Assembly: GCA_035507915.1 (NCBI GenBank)
Contig: DATJNS010000382.1
Span: forward strand, 1 to 13,353
Direction: 5' to 3'
Origin: JACQAI01 sp035507915
Lineage (GTDB): Bacteria > Pseudomonadota > Alphaproteobacteria > Elsterales > Elsteraceae
Length of the DNA: 13,353 nt
Positions 6,590-13,353 of this stretch are shown piece after piece. Each line of letters starts with the position of its first letter. Positions within the stretch are counted from its first letter, which is position 1. The notes under the pieces were generated by a model that saw nothing but the letters and a program-made list of their open reading frames with translations, did not search any database and had not been told where the DNA came from. The position numbers and the translations under genes are program-made.

Positions 6590-7107
6590 TTCTGGAAGCT
6601 CTTGGTGCCGATCAGGCGCTGGCCGAGCAGCACCGCGACCGCGACCGAGCTGTCGAACGCGAGCTTGGCGGCCGCCGCGACGGTCGGCCCGACCTCGGCC
6701 GGCGCGTCGACCGGGTGCACGATCAGGCCGGCGAGCTCGAGCGCCGCGGCCGTGGTCTGGCCCATCGGCACCTGCCACGGGTTGAACTCGCCCCACTGGC
6801 CCCGCATGGTCACCAGGGTCAGGAACGGAAAGCCGCACGTCTTCAGCATGCCGAAGGCGTTGATGCAGTTGCCGACGCCGCTCGACTGCATCAGGAGCGC
6901 GGCGCGCTCGCCGCCGAGCCAGGCGCCGCACGCGAGCCCGACGCCTTCCTCTTCGGTGGTCAGCACGGTGGCGACCATCCGCGGATCGTCGCGGCACAGC
7001 TCGATCAGGCGCGCGTGACCGGCGTCGGGCACGTAGGAGATCTGGCGCACCGCCGCGGCGCCGAGCGCGCGGTGGATGTCGAGCGGCCAGTCGAGAGTAT
7101 CAGCCAT
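6586..7107 (-). CDS. Thiamine-diphosphate 2-oxoacid decarboxylase, alpha (PYR) subunit, sulfopyruvate/phosphonopyruvate decarboxylase type
   Basis: The 173-residue product is the PYR half of a split TPP decarboxylase, the size of ComD. It has VPDAGHARLIE (26-36), then TTEEEGVGLACGAWLGG, where one of Glu52-54 is the glutamate that activates the thiamine ring, and QSSGVGNCINAFGMLK (74-89), the usual family segment lining the active site. With the adjoining beta subunit it forms the complete enzyme. Fused phosphonopyruvate decarboxylases carry both halves in one chain of about 380 residues; here they are separate genes. The ATG at 7107 gives the expected N-terminus (MADTLDWPLDIHRAL) but lacks a Shine-Dalgarno sequence. 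The gene begins 40 bp after the pckG stop, so it is probably co-transcribed with it. Neither coenzyme M genes (comA/B/C) nor a PEP mutase gene are nearby. Confidence 0.82.
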   Translation of the reverse strand: MADTLDWPLDIHRALGAAAVRQISYVPDAGHARLIELCRDDPRMVATVLTTEEEGVGLACGAWLGGERAALLMQSSGVGNCINAFGMLKTCGFPFLTLVTMRGQWGEFNPWQVPMGQTTAAALELAGLIVHPVDAPAEVGPTVAAAAKLAFDSSVAVAVLLGQRLIGTKSFQK

Positions 7108-7147
7108 GGGCCGCGAGTGTGGCGGCCCGATCGGCGTCGGGCAAGCG

Positions 7148-8965
<1,818 letters not shown>

Positions 8966-9006
8966 CCGTTTCCCCCACGGGGCGACAGTCTTGGCGTACG
9001 GCGGTG

Positions 9007-9035
9007 CCTATAACATCCGCCCTAGGAGTCGGCCA
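9007..9035 (-). promoter_or_regulatory. Candidate internal promoter upstream of pckG
   Basis: On the minus strand TGGCCG (9035-9030) and TATAGG (9012-9007) are separated by 17 bases, about 42 bp before the pckG ATG. The -10 matches the sigma-70 consensus at 4 of 6 positions; the -35 match is poor. It lies in the longest gap of the cluster (8966-9108, 143 bp), which makes a separate pckG-decarboxylase transcript plausible. No regulator site or terminator is evident in the same gap. Confidence 0.25.
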
Positions 9036-9108
9036 GAGCCTTCCCGCGGGAGTAACTTACCGTAGCGGCAAAAGTTCTTCGAATCCGGCAATTCGCGGCA
9101 TTTCCCCC

Positions 9109-9819
9109 TCATTCACCGTCGCGACCGAGTCGGCGGGCGAGGTACTGGAAGCACGCCTCGGTCTGGCCGCCGCCGATGATTCGCTTGCCCTTGATTCGCG
9201 CCTCCTCGAGCGGGGTGACGAGCTTCGGGCCGCCGCACGATTCCGCGAGCAGCTGGGTGCGGCAGGCGTTCTCGAGGAAGATCGCCTTGAGGATCGCCTC
9301 GTCGAGCGTGGCGCCGGCCGTGACGATGCCGTGGTTGCGCAGCAGCAGCGCGTCGTGGCGGTCGAGCTTGCGCGCGACCGAGGCGCCGAGCGCCGAATCC
9401 GTGATCAGGTCGGTCGTCTCGTCGTAGACCGGCAAGCCGTCGCAGAACAGCGAGCCGGCATGGCCGACCGGCAGCAGCGGCTTGCCGAGCGAGCTGAAGG
9501 CGATCGCGCAGATCGGATGCGTGTGCACCACCGCGGTCACCTCGGGGCGCGCGCGCATGACCTCGGAGTGGATGAACACCTCGATGTGGCGCGGCGCCGC
9601 GCCGTCGACCTTCTCGCCGTCGAGATTGACCGTGATGACGTCCTCGGGCCGGATCTCCTCGAGCCCGATGCGCGCCGGCTTCATCAGGAGGTGATCGGGG
9701 CGGTCGGGCAGCCGGAGCGTGACGTGGCCCCAGATGTAGTCGCCCTGGCCCTCCATCGCGAGGATCCGGCAGGCCTGCACCAGCCGCTCCTTGAGCGCGT
9801 CGACATCGGTCTTGGCCAT
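9109..9819 (-). CDS. Class II aldolase/adducin-domain protein
   Basis: The 236-residue product fits the L-fuculose-1-phosphate aldolase / L-ribulose-5-phosphate 4-epimerase family. The zinc site is intact: His99 and His101 in VVHTHP and His163 in LLRNHGIV. Glu80 in RHIEVFIHSEV sits where the catalytic acid of fuculose aldolase lies. An early GHVTLRLP segment matches the family's usual GN(I/V)S-type loop. Such enzymes do zinc-dependent retro-aldol cleavage, epimerisation or decarboxylation of sugar phosphates or 3-oxo acids. The N-terminus is close to the group often annotated simply as class II aldolase. The ATG at 9819 has a strong ribosome binding site (GAGGAGGG) and lies 12 bp after the isomerase-like gene. 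The substrate is unknown; the neighbours suggest one cleavage step of a sugar or sugar-acid route. Confidence 0.87.
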   Translation of the reverse strand: MAKTDVDALKERLVQACRILAMEGQGDYIWGHVTLRLPDRPDHLLMKPARIGLEEIRPEDVITVNLDGEKVDGAAPRHIEVFIHSEVMRARPEVTAVVHTHPICAIAFSSLGKPLLPVGHAGSLFCDGLPVYDETTDLITDSALGASVARKLDRHDALLLRNHGIVTAGATLDEAILKAIFLENACRTQLLAESCGGPKLVTPLEEARIKGKRIIGGGQTEACFQYLARRLGRDGE

Positions 9820-9831
9820 CTGCCCTCCTCC

Positions 9832-10665
9832 TCACACCACCGAGCGGTGGCGCTCGATGCACGTGCGCACCACCTCGTCGGGCGGGCGCCGCCACCAGTT
9901 GTTCGCCGAGAACACCTCGACCTCGGCGAAGCCGTCGTAGCCCGCGGCTTCCATCCAGCCGCGGATCTTGCGGATGTCGATCACGCCGTCGCCCGGCATG
10001 CCGCGGTCGAGCAGCAGGTCGGTCGTCGGCACCAGCCAGTCGCACACATGGAAGGCGAGCAGCCGGCGCTTGCCGGCGCGCGCGATCTCGCGCTCGAGAT
10101 GCGGGTCCCACCAGACATGATAGACGTCGACCGCGACGCCGACGCCGGGTCCGAGCGCGTCGCACAGGTCGTTGGCGTGGGCGAGCGTGTTCACGCAGGC
10201 ACGATCGGCCGCGTACATCGGGTGCAGCGGCTCGATCGCCAGCGCGACCTGGGCGTCGCGCGCGTAGGGCAGGAGCTCGGCGAGACCGTCGCGCACCTGG
10301 GCGTGCGCGTCGGCGAGATCCTTCGATCCCGTGGGCAAGCCGCCCGCCACCATGATGAGGCAGCGCGCGCCGATCGCCGCGGCCTCGTCGATCGCGCGGC
10401 GGTTGTCGTCGCGCGCGGCGCGCCAGCCGGCATTGTCGGGCGGCGGCAGCACGCCGGCGCGGCACAGGCCGGTCACCGTCATGTCGTGCGCCTTCAGCAT
10501 CGCGGCGGCGCGCGCCTGGCCGAGCTCGGCCAGCTTGTCGCGCCAGACCGCGATGCCGCGCACCCCGTGGCGCGCGTAACCCTCGATCGCCTGCTCGAGC
10601 GACCAGCCCTTGGTGGTCGCCTGGTTGATCGCCAGGTGCTGGGGTCCGCGCGCGAAGTCCCTCAT
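9832..10665 (-). CDS. Sugar phosphate isomerase/epimerase family TIM barrel (AP endonuclease 2 fold)
   Basis: The 277-residue product is of the xylose-isomerase-like TIM barrel family (Pfam AP_endonuc_2), to which IolE, IolH and hydroxypyruvate isomerase belong. The likely metal ligands follow the family order at the barrel's C-terminal edge: Glu145 in AIEPLHP, Asp180 in VAVDVYHVWWDP, His206 in AFHVCDW and Glu250 in AEVEVFSANNWW. A dedicated substrate cannot be inferred; family members isomerise, epimerise or dehydrate ketoses and inososes with Mn, Co or Zn. The ATG at 10665 overlaps the stop of the DUF993 gene as ATGA, which decides the start and implies translational coupling. Twelve bases after its stop the class II aldolase begins. 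It probably supplies the isomer that one of the aldolases cleaves (inference). Confidence 0.85.
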   Translation of the reverse strand: MRDFARGPQHLAINQATTKGWSLEQAIEGYARHGVRGIAVWRDKLAELGQARAAAMLKAHDMTVTGLCRAGVLPPPDNAGWRAARDDNRRAIDEAAAIGARCLIMVAGGLPTGSKDLADAHAQVRDGLAELLPYARDAQVALAIEPLHPMYAADRACVNTLAHANDLCDALGPGVGVAVDVYHVWWDPHLEREIARAGKRRLLAFHVCDWLVPTTDLLLDRGMPGDGVIDIRKIRGWMEAAGYDGFAEVEVFSANNWWRRPPDEVVRTCIERHRSVV

Positions 10666-11825
10666 GCGACGCCGTGGGTCGCGAGCACGCGGCCCATGCG
10701 CGCGACCGCGCGCTCCGGGTCGGCGAGCAGGCCCGCCGCGTCGGCGAGCCGGAACAGCTCGGCGAGATGCACGAGCGAGCGAGCGCTCTGCTGGCCGCCC
10801 ACCATCGTGAAATGATCCTGCAGGCCGTTGAGGTAGGCCATGAACACGACGCCGGTCTTGTAGAAGCGGGTCGGCGCCTTGAAGATGTGGCGCGACAGCG
10901 GCACGGTCGGCGCCAGGATGGCGTGGAACTCGGCGGCCTGATCCGCCGCGAGCGCGCCCAGCGCGGCCGAGGCGGCCGGCGCGATCGCGTCGAAGATGCC
11001 GAGCAGCGCGTCGGAGTAGCGCGCGCCGTCGCCGGCGATCAGCTCGGCGTAGTTGAAGTCGTCCCCGGTGTACATGCGCACGCCCTGGGGCAGGCGTGCG
11101 CGCAGCGCGAGCTCCTTCTGCTTGTCGAGCAGCGACAGCTTGATGCCGTCGACCTTGGCGCGGTTGGCCGCGATCACCGCGACCGCGACGTCCATCGCCG
11201 CGCCGTGGTCGCGGTGGCCCCAGTAGCCGAGCAGCGCGGGATCGAACATCTCGCCGAGCCAGTGGATGATCACGGGCTCGCGCACCTGCGTGAGGATGCG
11301 GTCGTAAACCCGGTGGTAGTCCTCCGGCGACTTGGCGCAGGCGGCCAGCGCGCGGCTCGCCATCAGGATGATGCGCCCGCCCAGCGCCTCGATCGCTTCG
11401 ATCTGCGCCTCGTACGCGCCGATCACGTCGTCGAGCGTGAGGTCGGGCGACGGCGCCAGTTGATCGGTGCCCGCGCCGCACGCGATCAGCGCGCCCGGAT
11501 GCTCGGCGGCGGCCGCGAGACTGCGGCGGATCAGCTCGAGCGAGGTCGGCCAATCGAGCCCCATGCCGCGTTGCGCGGTGTCCATCGCCTCGGCGACGCC
11601 GAGCCCGAGGTCCCACAGGTGGCGGCGGAACGCGATGGTCGTCTCCCAGTCGACCGGCGCGTCGAGCCACGGGTCGCAGTCGGCCAGCGGATCGGCGACG
11701 ACATGCGCCGCCGCGTAGGCGACGCGGGTGAACGGCCGATTGCGCCGATCGGGGAAGCCGCGCGGCGGTCGGGTCTTGTAGTCGGCGAGCCGGCCGTCGG
11801 GGGTCGGCAGTTTGATGCTCGGCAT
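10662..11825 (-). CDS. DUF993 family protein, DHDPS superfamily lyase/aldolase
   Basis: The 387-residue product is recognisable as the DUF993 (PF06187) family, usually annotated only as dihydrodipicolinate synthase family protein. Lys229 in VDGIKLSLLD is the best candidate Schiff-base lysine. It is followed by MYTGDDFNYAEL (251-262), corresponding to the SGDD segment after the lysine in DHDPS. IIHWLGEMFDP (186-196) stands where DHDPS has its YNxP tyrosine loop, so the usual tyrosine is replaced. Other notable stretches are AQRGMGLDWPTSLELIRRS and KAPTRFYKTGVVFMAYLNG. A class I aldolase or lyase acting on a pyruvate- or ketose-type substrate is expected; no activity is established to my knowledge. 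The ATG at 11825 has AGGA upstream and follows the epimerase stop by 16 bp. The gene ends in an ATGA overlap with the isomerase-like gene. Confidence 0.85.
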   Translation of the reverse strand: MPSIKLPTPDGRLADYKTRPPRGFPDRRNRPFTRVAYAAAHVVADPLADCDPWLDAPVDWETTIAFRRHLWDLGLGVAEAMDTAQRGMGLDWPTSLELIRRSLAAAAEHPGALIACGAGTDQLAPSPDLTLDDVIGAYEAQIEAIEALGGRIILMASRALAACAKSPEDYHRVYDRILTQVREPVIIHWLGEMFDPALLGYWGHRDHGAAMDVAVAVIAANRAKVDGIKLSLLDKQKELALRARLPQGVRMYTGDDFNYAELIAGDGARYSDALLGIFDAIAPAASAALGALAADQAAEFHAILAPTVPLSRHIFKAPTRFYKTGVVFMAYLNGLQDHFTMVGGQQSARSLVHLAELFRLADAAGLLADPERAVARMGRVLATHGVA

Positions 11826-11841
11826 GGCGGTCCTGATCCGG

Positions 11842-12888
11842 TTAGAAGACGCCGTCGCGCACCTCGTAATGGGTCGGCTTGCCGAGGCTCGCGCCGCCGC
11901 GCGTCACCCAGTCGGCGACCCAGTCGATCATGCGCTCGAGCGGAACGCGCGGATAGCCCATCAGGCGCACGAACTGCTCGGTGTTGACCACCCAGCCGGT
12001 CGGCGCCTCGACGCCCTCGAAGCGCGGCGTGCGGCCGAGCCGCGCGCCGAAGGATTCGGCCAGGGTCCGGATCGCGACGATCTCGGGCCCGCTGACGTTG
12101 AGGGGCGCGGGCGGCCGCGTGCAGTGGCCGAGCGCGCGCAACGCCGCCTCGTTGGCGTCGCCTTGCCAGATGACGTTGACGTGCCCGGTCGTCAGGTCGA
12201 TCGGCGCGCCCTGCAGCACCTTGGTCGCGACGTCGTGCAGCACGCCGTAACGCATGTCGATCGCATAGTTGAGCCGGATGATGCGTCCGACCGTGCCGTA
12301 GCGCGCGGCGCCGTACTCGAACAGCCGCTCGCGGGCGACGCAGGAGTTGGCGTACTCGCCGGGCGGCGGGTTCGGCGTCGTCGCCTCGGTCGCGCCGCCG
12401 CCGGATACCGGCACGAACGGATAGACGCAGCCGGTCGAGAACGCGACGATGCGCGCTTCGCGGCACGCCTCGGCGACCAGCGCCGGCACGAGGGCGTTCA
12501 TCGCCCAGGTGAGATGCTCGGCGCCCTGCGAGCCGAACTTGCGTCCGGCCATGAAGACGACGTTGGCGACGCGCGGCAGGCCGAACACGAGATCGCGGTC
12601 GAGCAGATCGCCCGCGATCGTCTCGACGCCGTGGCCGTCGAGCTGCTCGCGCAAGCCCGGTTCGGAGAAGCGCGCGACGCCGATCACCCGCTTGGCTGGC
12701 GCTGCGCGCTTGGCGAGCCGCGCCAGGGTTGGCCCCATCTTGCCGCCGACGCCGAGCACCATGATGTCGCCGTCGAGCGCGCCCAGCGCGGCCCCGAGCA
12801 CGGACGACGGCCGCGTCATGAATTCCTCGAGCGCCTCGACGCTGTCGAAGCGCTCGGGCAGCGCGTCGCGCGCGCCCCGACCCGTCAC
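11842..12888 (-). CDS. NAD(P)-dependent epimerase/dehydratase (extended SDR) family protein
   Basis: The 348-residue product has a Rossmann fold starting at DIMVLGVGGKMGPTLARLAK (41-60), with the GxGGxxG nucleotide motif, and a Ser-Thr region FSTGCVYPFVP (150-160). It continues with an extended-SDR C-terminal substrate domain (LNVSGPEIVAIRTLAESFGARLG). The expected YxxxK catalytic pair appears as Tyr179-A-N-S-Cys183, so the lysine is replaced by cysteine. Family members oxidise, epimerise or dehydrate sugars using NAD(P), and a redox step at the start of the pathway is likely. The start is a GTG at 12888 overlapping the upstream DHDPS-like stop as GTGA. A later ATG at 12819 is possible but would remove only a non-conserved leader of 23 residues. 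The DUF993 gene follows 16 bp after its stop. Confidence 0.83.
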   Translation of the reverse strand: MTGRGARDALPERFDSVEALEEFMTRPSSVLGAALGALDGDIMVLGVGGKMGPTLARLAKRAAPAKRVIGVARFSEPGLREQLDGHGVETIAGDLLDRDLVFGLPRVANVVFMAGRKFGSQGAEHLTWAMNALVPALVAEACREARIVAFSTGCVYPFVPVSGGGATEATTPNPPPGEYANSCVARERLFEYGAARYGTVGRIIRLNYAIDMRYGVLHDVATKVLQGAPIDLTTGHVNVIWQGDANEAALRALGHCTRPPAPLNVSGPEIVAIRTLAESFGARLGRTPRFEGVEAPTGWVVNTEQFVRLMGYPRVPLERMIDWVADWVTRGGASLGKPTHYEVRDGVF

Positions 12889-13353
12889 GACAGCCAGCGC
12901 TCGAGGTTTGCGCGCACGAACGCGTCGTCATTGAGCGCGGGGTAGTCGCGCAGCACGCGGTCGATCTCGGCCGCCTGGCCGGGCCCCAGCCCCTCGTTCG
13001 GATCGAGGCACCATGTGCCGGCGAGCAGGCCCTGCCGGCGCAACACCTCGTGGCAGCCGGCGATGCAGCCATGGAAATCGTTGGCGACATCGAACATCGC
13101 GCCGTTGGCGTCCGTGGTCGCGGCGTCGAGCGCGAGCAGATCGGGTGGCAGGTTAGCGGTCACCACGGCGTGTCGCGTGCGCTCGAGCAGCTCGACCGCC
13201 TTCGCCGTCCAGAACGACCAGTGGCCGAGCAGGCCGCCCTTGATCCGGACCGTGACGTCTTCGCCGTCGCGGCGCACGCGATAAGGCGTCAGCAGGTCCG
13301 CGACGATGTGATCGTCGTTGCCGGTATAGAGCGTGACGCGGCGCTCGGCGCGC
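12885..13353 (-). CDS. Dihydrodipicolinate synthase family protein, C-terminal part; 5' end outside the window
   Basis: The frame stays open to the right edge and gives 156 residues, the C-terminal half of a DapA-like TIM barrel. It starts in the segment RRVTLYTGNDDHIVADLL, equivalent to the SGDD motif just after the Schiff-base lysine of DHDPS. Then come IKGGLLGHWSFWTAKAVELLE and the closing GTWCLDPNEGLGPGQAAEIDRV and NDDAFVRANLERWL. The catalytic lysine and YNxP tyrosine are off the window. The family includes pyruvate- and 2-oxoacid-forming aldolases and dehydratases of sugar acids. The TGNDDH motif resembles the TGDDF motif of the DUF993 protein two genes on. It ends in a 4-bp GTGA overlap with the epimerase/dehydrogenase gene, marking it as the upstream member of the operon. 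Confidence 0.83.
   Translation of the reverse strand, partial: RAERRVTLYTGNDDHIVADLLTPYRVRRDGEDVTVRIKGGLLGHWSFWTAKAVELLERTRHAVVTANLPPDLLALDAATTDANGAMFDVANDFHGCIAGCHEVLRRQGLLAGTWCLDPNEGLGPGQAAEIDRVLRDYPALNDDAFVRANLERWLS

Noticed and set aside
5996..7107. Acetolactate synthase, pyruvate dehydrogenase or transketolase identity for the two-subunit TPP enzyme
   Set aside because: Subunits of 173 and 197 residues split exactly into PYR and PP domains, with DAGHARLIE and GDGEQLMGLGALATV segments, fit the ComDE/Ppd group; the other families are larger and arranged differently.
9004..12945. Several plus-strand frames of 377-603 codons opposite the aldolase, isomerase, DUF993 and epimerase genes
   Set aside because: All are antisense to well-supported genes and show only shadow-type composition.

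Overview
The window is about 13.4 kb of very GC-rich, gene-dense chromosomal DNA. Three things point to an alphaproteobacterium of the Hyphomicrobiales/Rhodospirillales type (for example Bradyrhizobium- or Reyranella-like), though the exact lineage is my inference: the high G+C, the protein families, and a dispersed palindromic repeat with ends GTCATTGCGAGGAGC and CGAAGCAATCCAG. I see no tRNA, rRNA, CRISPR array, prophage or classical insertion sequence.

Left part (1-4034). The window opens with the last 75 codons of aminopeptidase N (pepN). A small island of about 0.47 kb follows, in which a 95-residue GIY-YIG nuclease-like gene sits between copies of the palindromic repeat. A minus-strand MFS_3-type exporter and a plus-strand SbmA/BacA-like ABC exporter (fused permease and ATPase) then diverge from a shared region of about 295 bp.

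Middle (4035-5995). A second, unrelated palindromic repeat lies in the gap before degP/htrA, which encodes a periplasmic trypsin-like protease with two PDZ domains. degP is convergent with the large minus-strand cluster. The 137-bp gap between them is almost filled by another copy of the first repeat, this one with an extra hairpin nested in one arm.

Right part (5996-13353). Eight minus-strand genes look like one or two operons. In transcription order they are: a DHDPS-family lyase (5' end outside the window), an NAD(P)-binding epimerase/dehydrogenase, a DUF993 DHDPS-superfamily protein, a sugar-phosphate isomerase/epimerase-type TIM barrel, a class II aldolase, GTP-dependent PEP carboxykinase (pckG), and the two subunits of a thiamine-diphosphate 2-oxoacid decarboxylase of the sulfopyruvate/phosphonopyruvate decarboxylase type. 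Three junctions are 4-bp stop/start overlaps and most other gaps are short. The largest gap, 143 bp, lies just upstream of pckG and may hold an internal promoter.

The first five genes read as a catabolic route for an unidentified sugar, sugar acid or polyol: redox step, isomerisation, then retro-aldol cleavages. The last three act around oxaloacetate, PEP and pyruvate and would handle 2-oxoacid products. No transporter, regulator or PEP mutase is visible for this cluster, so its substrate cannot be named from the window. It is the best candidate here for an undescribed system.
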